Assembly: GCF_900115075.1 (NCBI RefSeq)
Contig: NZ_FOVG01000002.1
Coordinates: 62,001-126,000, forward strand
Length of the DNA: 64,000 nucleotides
Direction of reading: 5' to 3'
Source: Candidatus Pantoea varia
GTDB lineage: Bacteria; Pseudomonadota; Gammaproteobacteria; Enterobacterales; Enterobacteriaceae
Of the stretch, positions 57,094-64,000 are shown piece by piece. The notes below the pieces were generated by a model. The model made no database searches. It saw only the letters and a list, made by a program, of their open reading frames with translations, and was not told the origin of the DNA. The first letter of the stretch is position 1; each line of letters opens with the position of its first letter. Position numbers and translations under genes: made by a program.

Positions 57094-57966
57094 ATGTTGA
57101 ATTTAAGCAGCTGGCGTAATTTTCTCTATGTTCTGCCTGCGGTGCTGGTCTATGCGGTGTTTCTGCTGTTCCCGCTGCTGGCCTCGCTGGGCATCAGTTT
57201 TACCGAATGGGACGGCACCTCGCTGCCGGTGTTTAGTGGCATCAGCAACTACATGCGCATGTTCAGCGATCCGGTGTTCTGGATTGCGCTGGGCAATAAC
57301 GCCATCCTGATGCTGTTCTATACCCTGTTGCCGATTGGCGTCGGCCTGCTGCTCTGCAGCTTTCTGTATGACACGCGCAACAATAACGAACGTAGCGTGC
57401 TGCGCATTCTCTTCTTCCTGCCCTACATCATGCCAATGGCGGTGCTGGGTGTAGTATGGCGCTGGCTCTATAACCCGGTGTTTGGCCCCATCGACCAGAT
57501 ATTACGCGCGATCGGATTGCCCCAGCTGGCGCTCTCCTGGCTGGGTGATTTTACCTGGGCGCTGCCCGCAGTCGGTCTGGTCGCCACCTGGTACTTCTTT
57601 GGCTTCTGTCTGGTGCTGTTTATGGCGGGCCTGCAGCGCATGGATCCCTCACTGCTGGAAGCTGCCGATCTGGATGGCTCATCGCGTCGCCAGAAGTTTA
57701 TGCGCATTACGCTGCCTGGCCTGCGGCCCGAGCTGCGGATTGCCCTGCTGCTGACGGTGATCGCCAGCCTGAAAGCCTTTGATCTGGTCTATGTGATGAC
57801 GCAGGGCGGGCCGGGCACCTCCACCATGGTCACCAACATCTTTATGTATAAGCAGGGCTTTGACCTGCACTACTTTGGCTACGCATCCTCGGTGGCGGTG
57901 TTCAGCATGATCATTGTTTTAGGGATTAACTATCTGATCCATCTGGCCTTGAAGGAGCGTTACTGA
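57094..57966 (+). CDS. CUT1 ABC transporter permease, MalF-type
   Basis: A 290-aa inner-membrane permease with six helices. The EAA loop that meets the ATPase is LLEAADLDGSSRRQKFMRIT (about 190-209), followed by TLPGLRPELRIALLL. The start helix and FTEWDGTS region are typical of sugar permeases. It overlaps the next permease gene by one base. Confidence 0.92.
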   Translation: MLNLSSWRNFLYVLPAVLVYAVFLLFPLLASLGISFTEWDGTSLPVFSGISNYMRMFSDPVFWIALGNNAILMLFYTLLPIGVGLLLCSFLYDTRNNNERSVLRILFFLPYIMPMAVLGVVWRWLYNPVFGPIDQILRAIGLPQLALSWLGDFTWALPAVGLVATWYFFGFCLVLFMAGLQRMDPSLLEAADLDGSSRRQKFMRITLPGLRPELRIALLLTVIASLKAFDLVYVMTQGGPGTSTMVTNIFMYKQGFDLHYFGYASSVAVFSMIIVLGINYLIHLALKERY

Positions 57967-58781
57967 TGCGAAGCACGCCGGTGATTTCACGCGCGCTGAT
58001 CTGGATCGTGGCGCTGATGACGATTCTGCCGTTTCTGATGGCGCTGATGACCTCGTTTAAAACGCAGATGGAGTTGTTTCAGGGCATCTTTACGCTGCCC
58101 GCCTCGCTGAATTTCAAAAACTACGTGACCGCCTGGCAGCAGGGACACTTCAACGTCTACTTCCTCAACTCGGTGCTGGTGGTAATCCCGGTCGTGCTGT
58201 TCAGCGTGCTGCTCGGCATTCTGGCCGGATTCGGTTTCGCCTGGCTGAAGATCCCCGGTAAAAAAGTGATTGGGGCGATGCTGGCGCTGGGGATGGTGCT
58301 GCCGAGTGAAGCCTTTATTATTCCGCTCTATCACGAGCTGCGCTGGATGGGGCTGACCAACACCTACCTGGCGCTGATCCTGCCGCAAATCGCCCTGTCG
58401 CTGCCCTTTACCACGCTGATGATCGCCAGCGCGTTTCAGCAGGTGCCGAAAGAGCTGGTGGAAGCGGCGGTGATGGATGGGGCGTCACGGGTCAAAATTC
58501 TGTGGGGCATTCTGGTGCCCGCTATCTGGCCGACCCTGTCGACGCTGGGACTGCTGCTCTTTATCTGGACCTGGAACGAGTTCCTGATCCCGCTGATTCT
58601 CGTCAACAAGGATGAGCTGCGCACGCTGCCGATCGGCATGATGTTTTTCCAGAACAAAAACACCATCGACATTCCGGTGCTGATGGCGGGCGCGATGATT
58701 GTGATTATGCCGCTGATCGTGGTGTTCCTGATTTTCCAGCGCAAGTTTATCAGCGGCGTCACCGAAGGGGCCGTGAAGTAA
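57966..58781 (+). CDS. CUT1 ABC transporter permease, MalG-type
   Basis: A 271-aa inner-membrane permease with six helices. The EAA loop is ELVEAAVMDGASRVKILWGI (about 162-181). AAGGAG lies eight bases before the ATG, inside the end of the previous gene. It completes the membrane part of the importer. Confidence 0.92.
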   Translation: MRSTPVISRALIWIVALMTILPFLMALMTSFKTQMELFQGIFTLPASLNFKNYVTAWQQGHFNVYFLNSVLVVIPVVLFSVLLGILAGFGFAWLKIPGKKVIGAMLALGMVLPSEAFIIPLYHELRWMGLTNTYLALILPQIALSLPFTTLMIASAFQQVPKELVEAAVMDGASRVKILWGILVPAIWPTLSTLGLLLFIWTWNEFLIPLILVNKDELRTLPIGMMFFQNKNTIDIPVLMAGAMIVIMPLIVVFLIFQRKFISGVTEGAVK

Positions 58782-58881
58782 TTTGTGATATCCCACACGA
58801 AACGGCGTACTGGCGACCAGACAAAGGTTTGCCGCGCCGCATCGTGCTGCAATTCCTCCTCCTCAATCCTGCGGGAGACGC

Positions 58882-60216
58882 ATGATGCACCTTTCCCTTG
58901 CTGATTTTCACCCTGTCGCCGATGGCGAAACCCCGGACACGGCCGTGCTGCAACGCGCCATGGATCAGATTGCGGCGGCGGGTGGGGGGCGACTGACCCT
59001 GCCCGCCGGGCGTTATCGCAGCGGCTGCCTGAATCTGCCCTCTGATTTTGAACTACACCTTGAAGCGGGGGCAGTGCTGATCGCCAGTTCGCGACTGGCT
59101 GACTACCAGGCGGTGCAGGCACTCAGCTGTGCTGAGAAGTCCCACAACGTGCTGCTCTATGCGCTGGGCCAGCGCAATATCACCCTCAGCGGCACCGGCC
59201 GCATTGATGGCGAGGGTGAAGCCTGGTTTGCCGCTGAGCGGGATGAGCAGGGTTATCGCCTGCCGCGCCCTGACCGGCCGCGCATTATTGTGTTTGAAGA
59301 TTGCGAGCAGGTGACGCTGACCGCCTTTACCATCGTGCAGGCGCCGATGTGGACGGTGCATCTGGTGAGCTGTCGCCATGTGCATATCGACCATCTCGCC
59401 ATCGACAACGCCATGACCATGCCGAACACCGATGCGCTGGATATCGACGGCTGCGAGGCGGTGTTTGTCAGCAACAGCTACCTCAGCGCCGCCGATGACG
59501 CTATCTGTATTAAAACCACGCACAAACCGGCCGCGCTGCGGCGTCCGGCGCGGCAGATTATGATCACCAACTGTCTGCTGCGCAGTTATAGCTGCGCCTT
59601 TAAAATTGGCACCGAAACCTGGGATGATGTGGAAGATGTCACGGTGACCGGCTGCACCATTTTTGATTCCAACCGGGGCATTGGCATTCTGTCGCGTGAC
59701 GGCGGCGCGATGCGGCGTCTGCTGTTCAGTAACCTGACCTTTGCCTGTCACCACGCGCCGCCCTGTCACTGGGGCAAAGCCGACCCGTTGCATATTTCGG
59801 TACGCCGTCGCGATCCCGACATCACGCCCGGCATCGTGGAGCAGGTGCAGTTCAGCAACATGACAGGCGTGGCGGAAGGGGCGATTAACCTTCATGCGGC
59901 AGAACCGGGCTGGATACGCGATGTGGTCATCAGCCAGCTTCAGATGCGGCAGACCGTGTCACCGATGACACAGGGACACTACGACGTGCGACCGCCCTGT
60001 AACCCGGACTCACCGACCGGCATGGGGCTGGATAACGCCTACAAGCTTGACCCGAAAACCGGCGAAGCCTTTGGCGTAGAGCGCTATCCCGGCGGGATGC
60101 CGGGCCTGTTTGTGCGCGGCGTAGAGAACCTGCAACTGCACAGCCTGGTGATCAACAGGCCGGAGCCGTTACCGCCAGGCTGGCATCCGGAATGCGTGGT
60201 GCAGTTGCCTGACTAA
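58882..60216 (+). CDS. Intracellular glycoside hydrolase family 28 enzyme
   Basis: A 444-aa right-handed beta-helix enzyme of the polygalacturonase family (GH28). It has no signal peptide, so it acts in the cytoplasm on imported material. Catalytic acid regions are NTDALDIDGC and SAADDAICIKTTH (N-T-D and D-D), while the polygalacturonase G-H-G and R-I-K motifs are not seen, so the substrate may not be polygalacturonate. Two ATG codons stand at 58882 and 58885; GGGAG fits the second better (seven bases). Last gene of the transporter operon. It ends one base before the convergent dmlA stop. Confidence 0.85.
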   Translation: MMHLSLADFHPVADGETPDTAVLQRAMDQIAAAGGGRLTLPAGRYRSGCLNLPSDFELHLEAGAVLIASSRLADYQAVQALSCAEKSHNVLLYALGQRNITLSGTGRIDGEGEAWFAAERDEQGYRLPRPDRPRIIVFEDCEQVTLTAFTIVQAPMWTVHLVSCRHVHIDHLAIDNAMTMPNTDALDIDGCEAVFVSNSYLSAADDAICIKTTHKPAALRRPARQIMITNCLLRSYSCAFKIGTETWDDVEDVTVTGCTIFDSNRGIGILSRDGGAMRRLLFSNLTFACHHAPPCHWGKADPLHISVRRRDPDITPGIVEQVQFSNMTGVAEGAINLHAAEPGWIRDVVISQLQMRQTVSPMTQGHYDVRPPCNPDSPTGMGLDNAYKLDPKTGEAFGVERYPGGMPGLFVRGVENLQLHSLVINRPEPLPPGWHPECVVQLPD

Positions 60217-60217
60217 A

Positions 60218-61288
60218 TCACAACGCGGCGGCGATGGCTGCGCCGAGCTGTTCGGTGCTGGCGCTGCCGCCGAGATCGCGCGTCAGATGCTGTCCCGCCG
60301 CCAGCGTGCGTTCAATCGCCTCTAACACCGCATCACCCGCCGCTTTGTAGCCGAGATGCTCCAGCATCATCGCCCCGCACCAGATCTGCCCAATGGGATT
60401 GGCGACGCCTTTTCCAGCGATATCAGGCGCGGAACCATGTACCGGTTCAAACAGGCTGGGGAACAGGCCTTCCGGATTGATATTAGCGGAAGGCGCAATG
60501 CCGATGGTGCCGGTACAGGCCGGGCCGAGATCGGAGAGGATATCGCCAAACAGGTTGCTGGCGACCACCACATCAAACCAGTCCGGATGCAGCACGAAGT
60601 TGGCGGTGAGAATATCGATGTGATACTTATCGACGCGAACCTCGGGGAACTGGCTGGACATCGCTTCGACGCGGCTGTCCCAGTAAGGCATGGTGATGGC
60701 GATGCCGTTGGATTTGGTGGCGGAGGTCAGGTGTTTCTTTGGTCGGCTTTGCGCCAGCTGATAAGCAAACTTCAGAATGCGATCGACGCCGGTGCGCGTC
60801 ATCACCGTCTCCTGAATCACTACTTCACGGTCAGTGCCGGGGAACATGGTGCCGCCGACGCTGGAATATTCACCCTCGGTGTTTTCGCGCACCACATAGA
60901 AGTCGATATCGCCGGGCTGACGATTCGCCAGCGGGGCTTTCACGCCTGGCATCAGTCGCACCGGACGCAGATTAACGTACTGGTCGAACTCCCGGCGGAA
61001 CTGCAGCAGCGAGCCCCACAGCGAAACGTGATCGGGCACCACATCGGGCCAGCCGACCGCGCCAAAGTAGATCGCATCGAAGGCTTTCAGCTGCGGGAAC
61101 CAGTCATCAGGCAACATTTTGCCATGCTGCTGCCAGTAGTCAGCGCTGGCGTAATCGAACCACTCCCAGCGCAGCGGAATGTTAAATTTCTCTGCGGCCG
61201 CATTCATCACGCGGACGCCTTCCGGCATCACTTCTTTGCCAATGCCGTCGCCAGGGATGACGGCAATACGGTGGATTTTATCAGTCAC
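60218..61288 (-). CDS. dmlA: D-malate/tartrate dehydrogenase (decarboxylating)
   Basis: A 356-aa isocitrate/isopropylmalate dehydrogenase-family enzyme, close to E. coli DmlA (361), turning D-malate to pyruvate and CO2 with NAD. Shown by AVIPGDGIGKEVMPEG, GAVGWPDVVPDHVSLWGSLL, QYVNLRPVRL, VVRENTEGEYSS and FGDILSDLGPACTG. GTG at 61288 with AGGTG upstream gives the family length; the longer frame to 61369 overlaps the regulator. Divergent from a LysR gene as in E. coli. Confidence 0.93.
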   Translation of the reverse strand: MTDKIHRIAVIPGDGIGKEVMPEGVRVMNAAAEKFNIPLRWEWFDYASADYWQQHGKMLPDDWFPQLKAFDAIYFGAVGWPDVVPDHVSLWGSLLQFRREFDQYVNLRPVRLMPGVKAPLANRQPGDIDFYVVRENTEGEYSSVGGTMFPGTDREVVIQETVMTRTGVDRILKFAYQLAQSRPKKHLTSATKSNGIAITMPYWDSRVEAMSSQFPEVRVDKYHIDILTANFVLHPDWFDVVVASNLFGDILSDLGPACTGTIGIAPSANINPEGLFPSLFEPVHGSAPDIAGKGVANPIGQIWCGAMMLEHLGYKAAGDAVLEAIERTLAAGQHLTRDLGGSASTEQLGAAIAAAL

Positions 61289-61352
61289 AGGGCACCTTTC
61301 CGGTTGATGTTCGAATTGTGTACGCAGTATAACTGTCGATTCCGGGGAAATA

Positions 61353-62291
61353 ATGAGGCTGAAAGGCAATCCATTGTTGAATCAAAGTAGAGAATCCCGT
61401 ACTTCCACCGATGATCTGGCCTTCTTTGTTCGCCTGGCCGCGCTGGACAGTCTGACCGCGGCGGCGCGCGAACTGGGCCTGTCGCTGGCAGCGGTAAGCA
61501 AACGTCTGAGCCAGCTGGAGCAGCGGCTTGGCGTGCAACTGCTGCGCCGCACCACGCGACGGCTGGAGCTGACGCCGGAAGGCCGCCGTTATCTGGCGGG
61601 CGCGCGTCCGTTACTGGATCAACTGGCGGCGCTGGAAGAGGCAGTCAGTGGGGAAACCGCGCAGTTACGCGGCACGCTTAACATTAACGCCTCATTTGGT
61701 TTTGGCCGTCGGCATATTGCGCCCTGCGTCTCTGCCTTTGCCGCGCTGCATCCGGAACTCTCACTCTCGCTGCAGCTCAGCAGTCAGCCGCTCAATTTTC
61801 TTGATGCGCACATGGATATTGATATCCGCGTCGGCGAACCGCCCGACTCGCGGCTGGTGGCGCGCAAACTGCGTACTAATCCGCGCATCCTCTGCTGCTC
61901 ACCCGCCTATGCTGCCCGGCACGGTCTGCCCGCCACGGTGCGCGATCTGGCGCAACACAACTGTATTTTACTGCGTCAGCACGACAGCGATTTTACGCTG
62001 TGGCGGCTGACCCGTGGCGAACAGAGCATCAGTCAGAAAGTGCGCGGCAGCCTGATCACCAACGATGGTGAAGTGGCGATGCGGCTGGCAATGGATGGAC
62101 ATGGCATTCTGCTGCGCTCCTGGTGGGACGCGCAGCACAGCCTGGCGACGGGCGAATTGCTGCCGGTGCTACCCGACTGGCAGGCACCCGATGGGGATAT
62201 TTTTGCGGTCTGGCAGGCGCAGCGCCAGCTTCCGGCGCGTATTACCGCGTTTGTGACCTTTCTGCAGAATAATCTGCAACTGGTTGATTAG
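61353..62291 (+). CDS. dmlR: LysR-family regulator, DmlR-like
   Basis: A 312-aa LysR protein with the helix-turn-helix at about 18-75 (SLTAAARELGLSLAAVSKRL) and the branch pattern QLLRRTTRRLELTPEGRRY. It stands divergent to dmlA with 64 bases between, as in E. coli, and probably activates it with D-malate or L-/meso-tartrate. Confidence 0.87.
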   Translation: MRLKGNPLLNQSRESRTSTDDLAFFVRLAALDSLTAAARELGLSLAAVSKRLSQLEQRLGVQLLRRTTRRLELTPEGRRYLAGARPLLDQLAALEEAVSGETAQLRGTLNINASFGFGRRHIAPCVSAFAALHPELSLSLQLSSQPLNFLDAHMDIDIRVGEPPDSRLVARKLRTNPRILCCSPAYAARHGLPATVRDLAQHNCILLRQHDSDFTLWRLTRGEQSISQKVRGSLITNDGEVAMRLAMDGHGILLRSWWDAQHSLATGELLPVLPDWQAPDGDIFAVWQAQRQLPARITAFVTFLQNNLQLVD

Positions 62292-62491
62292 TCATGATTT
62301 TGCAGGCAGAGAATGGTGCGGTCAGACGCCAGCGGGCAATAAATATACCGCAATAAGCTGATTCAATTGCTTCAGTGCGCCACTCCGTTTACAGCGTTTT
62401 AGCTGCTGCGTATGATTCTCATTTATTTTATTCCCTGCCAGCCCTCTGCGTTGCGGCCAGCCGGGAGAGCAGGTCGATAGGGGAGTTAAGT

Positions 62492-63586
62492 ATGAAAGCG
62501 TTGTTCAGCCCGCGTAAAGCGGCACTCGCACTGGCGATGGTCACCACCTTTAGCCTGACGGCGTGCCAGACACCTGCCACAAAAGTGGATGGCAATGCGC
62601 CGATGGTGATGCAGCCCTCCAGCCCCGATAATCTGATTCAGCGCGAGCTGGGTGACGGGCTGTATGAGATGGCGTATCTGCCCGCCAAAAACGCGCTCTA
62701 TGTTGCCAGTGCGCCGGAAGGCAATGATATTAGCGGCGGGATGATCTACCGTCTTGATGGCACCACGCTGCAGAGTACCGGGGTTGGGCATTACGACCTG
62801 AAAAACGTCGGTCTGATCAGCGACCCGGACGGCAGCGCGCTTTACGCCACCAACGCGCAGGATGGCGGCATTGCAAAGATCGATTCCGGGAACGGTAAAG
62901 TGCTGAAGCGTCTGATGTTCGACGATAAAAATGAGAACGGCTTACCGATGAGCACGCGTGAGATCTTTCTGCATGACGGGATGCTCTATGTCGGCGGCAC
63001 GGGCGATCCGGGCGTGATCTGGGTGGTTGATGCGAAAACCCTGACGCTGAAAGCCCGGATTAAAAATGCCGGGAAGGGAGTTGCAGGCATGATCTTCTCG
63101 CCGGTCAGCGACCGGATTTATGCGGCGAACGGCAGCGGTGAAATCCTGGTGATTAATCCGCGCAATCACAAAATTGAGCAGCGCCTGACGGCAGGTGACG
63201 GGCAGGATGCTCAGTTCCTGAACATGGCAGAAGATCCGGCGACGGGGCGCCTGTTTGTCACGGATAACGCCAAAACGAAAAATACCCTGGTGTTTGATGA
63301 GCGCAGCGGCAAGGTGATTCAGCGTCTGGATCCGGCTGATTCGATGGGGATTAAGTTTAACGGCAAGCGTAATGAGATTTATATCAGCCAGCGCGAATCG
63401 AAGAAGGTGCTGCAACTGGATGGCACCACTTATGAAGTGAAAAACAGCTGGTCGTTTGAGGGGCATCCAGAGAGCCTGCTGGTCGCACCGGACGGGCAGA
63501 CACTGTACGTTACTCTGAAGCAGGGCTTCAGTGACGACCACAGCCATCAGCTTCTGGATGGCGTGGCGCGTATCACGCTGCAATAA
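62492..63586 (+). CDS. YncE-like beta-propeller lipoprotein
   Basis: A 364-aa exported protein. The N-terminus ends in the lipobox LTAC (Cys at about residue 25), so a lipid anchor is likely. The rest has repeated propeller blades with phrases such as GGMIYRLDG, IWVVDAKTLTLKARI and ILVINPRNHKIEQRL, like E. coli YncE (353 aa), which has no lipobox. ATG at 62492 has GGGGAG ten bases before; the frame is open 39 codons upstream without support. Function unknown. Confidence 0.85.
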   Translation: MKALFSPRKAALALAMVTTFSLTACQTPATKVDGNAPMVMQPSSPDNLIQRELGDGLYEMAYLPAKNALYVASAPEGNDISGGMIYRLDGTTLQSTGVGHYDLKNVGLISDPDGSALYATNAQDGGIAKIDSGNGKVLKRLMFDDKNENGLPMSTREIFLHDGMLYVGGTGDPGVIWVVDAKTLTLKARIKNAGKGVAGMIFSPVSDRIYAANGSGEILVINPRNHKIEQRLTAGDGQDAQFLNMAEDPATGRLFVTDNAKTKNTLVFDERSGKVIQRLDPADSMGIKFNGKRNEIYISQRESKKVLQLDGTTYEVKNSWSFEGHPESLLVAPDGQTLYVTLKQGFSDDHSHQLLDGVARITLQ

Positions 63587-63609
63587 AAAAGGCGGCATCA
63601 CTGCCGCCT
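63585..63609 (-). terminator. Terminator of the DUF1330 gene
   Basis: GGCGGCA/TGCCGCC with loop TCAC; on the minus strand six T follow. It is shared with the convergent YncE-like gene. Confidence 0.85.
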
Positions 63610-63615
63610 GAATGC

Positions 63616-63909
63616 TTACTTAGCAACGCCCTCTACCAGCACCACGCGATAGTTCGCGCCTTTCAGACGGTGCGCTTTGGCAGCCTGATATTCCGGGCTG
63701 TCATACCAGGCGTGTGCGGCTTCGCGGCTCGCGAACTCCAGAATCACCACACCTTCCGCTTCCTGACCTTCCAGCGTTTCCAGTTCGCCATAAAAGGCGA
63801 GGGGATTGATCTGATGATCGCCGCGTGCCTGGCCCGCTTTCTCGGCGTAGATCGCCATTTCGTCCTGGTTCAGGGTGTTATCACGAATAAAGACAACGTA
63901 TGCACTCAC
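63616..63909 (-). CDS. DUF1330 family protein
   Basis: A 97-aa ferredoxin-like-fold protein of unknown function with the family pattern GELETLEGQEAEGVVILEF and AAHAWYDSPEYQAAKAHR. GTG at 63909 with GGAG six bases upstream gives the usual length; the longer frame is unlikely. It follows the partial gene to its right by ten bases, so they share an operon. Confidence 0.87.
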   Translation of the reverse strand: MSAYVVFIRDNTLNQDEMAIYAEKAGQARGDHQINPLAFYGELETLEGQEAEGVVILEFASREAAHAWYDSPEYQAAKAHRLKGANYRVVLVEGVAK

Positions 63910-63919
63910 AGGTCTCTCC

Positions 63920-64000
63920 TTAAGCTTTTTTATCCTGGGTTTCGGTATCGAAGTCAGCAGCATCATGACGCTCATGCAGCTGATCGGCCGGGTCGCCCAT
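63920..64000 (-). CDS. Partial gene, C-terminal end only
   Basis: The minus strand from the window edge reads 26 codons, MGDPADQLHERHDAADFDTE and a short Lys-rich tail, then TAA at 63920-63922. The Met at the edge may be internal. The tail is hydrophilic; the gene cannot be identified from this piece. Confidence 0.5.
   Translation of the reverse strand: MGDPADQLHERHDAADFDTETQDKKA

Noticed and set aside
1..64000. CRISPR array, tRNA, rRNA or complete insertion sequence
   Set aside because: No regularly spaced identical repeats, no tRNA-like sequence and no transposase frame were found on reading the window.

Overview
The window reads as chromosome from a Gram-negative gammaproteobacterium of the order Enterobacterales, most likely Erwiniaceae (Pantoea-like). 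This is inferred from near-E. coli-like proteins in E. coli-like order (yjcE, actP-yjcH-acs, gltP, murQP, aer, sbmA, abgR/abgABT, tsx, dmlA/dmlR), combined with a membrane oxidative glucose pathway (PQQ glucose dehydrogenase plus a three-subunit gluconate-type dehydrogenase) typical of Pantoea. No rRNA, tRNA, CRISPR array, integrase or complete insertion sequence was seen.

Layout. 1-4.5 kb: the end of a CPA1 Na+/H+ antiporter, a LysR regulator divergent from a cidAB-type pair, and yfaZ. 4.5-10.5 kb: acetate scavenging (acs-yjcH-actP, leftward) and gltP. 10.5-11.8 kb: a RelE/ParE-type toxin with an XRE antitoxin, a 20-bp palindromic operator candidate and a structured non-coding element. 11.8-16 kb: murQP and aer. 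16-20 kb: an AraC/MFS divergent pair, a small DUF1471 protein and sbmA. 20-24 kb: a gluconate dehydrogenase-type operon behind a perfect GntR-like palindrome. 24-34.9 kb: an MFS gene, a decayed toxin-antitoxin remnant, a two-gene insert, and the abg locus for p-aminobenzoyl-glutamate use. 35-38.7 kb: a PhnB-like protein, tsx with a perfect CRP site, and a QseBC-like two-component system. 38.7-40.2 kb: dispersed repeats and a nucleotidyltransferase-like gene with a small upstream ORF. 40.4-48.2 kb: regulators, two drug-efflux-like MFS genes, gcd and a degenerate EAL-like gene. 48.2-49.8 kb: a small unknown cassette between two copies of a dispersed repeat. 49.9-60.2 kb: a saccharide regulon (oxidoreductase, sugar kinase, ROK regulator, CUT1 ABC transporter, intracellular GH28). 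60.2-64 kb: dmlA/dmlR, a YncE-like lipoprotein and a DUF1330 protein.

How they work together. Gcd oxidises glucose to gluconate in the periplasm. The three-subunit dehydrogenase probably oxidises gluconate further, and its upstream palindrome matches the gluconate repressor operator. The 49.9-60.2 kb block looks like one catabolic unit: a binding protein, two permeases and an ATPase import a glycoside, a cytoplasmic GH28 enzyme cleaves it, and the kinase and oxidoreductase process the products under ROK control.

The most interesting accessory parts are four. First, an orphan peptidoglycan-hydrolase (M23-like plus GH19/lysozyme-like)/putative immunity pair sits between two diverged copies of the 3' end of abgT. 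Second, a nucleotidyltransferase-fold gene has its start codon directly after a terminator-like hairpin that also covers its Shine-Dalgarno sequence. Third, a three-ORF unknown cassette (48.7-49.5 kb) is flanked by direct repeats. Fourth, three exact-period 11-bp repeats lie upstream of a MarA/SoxS-type regulator.
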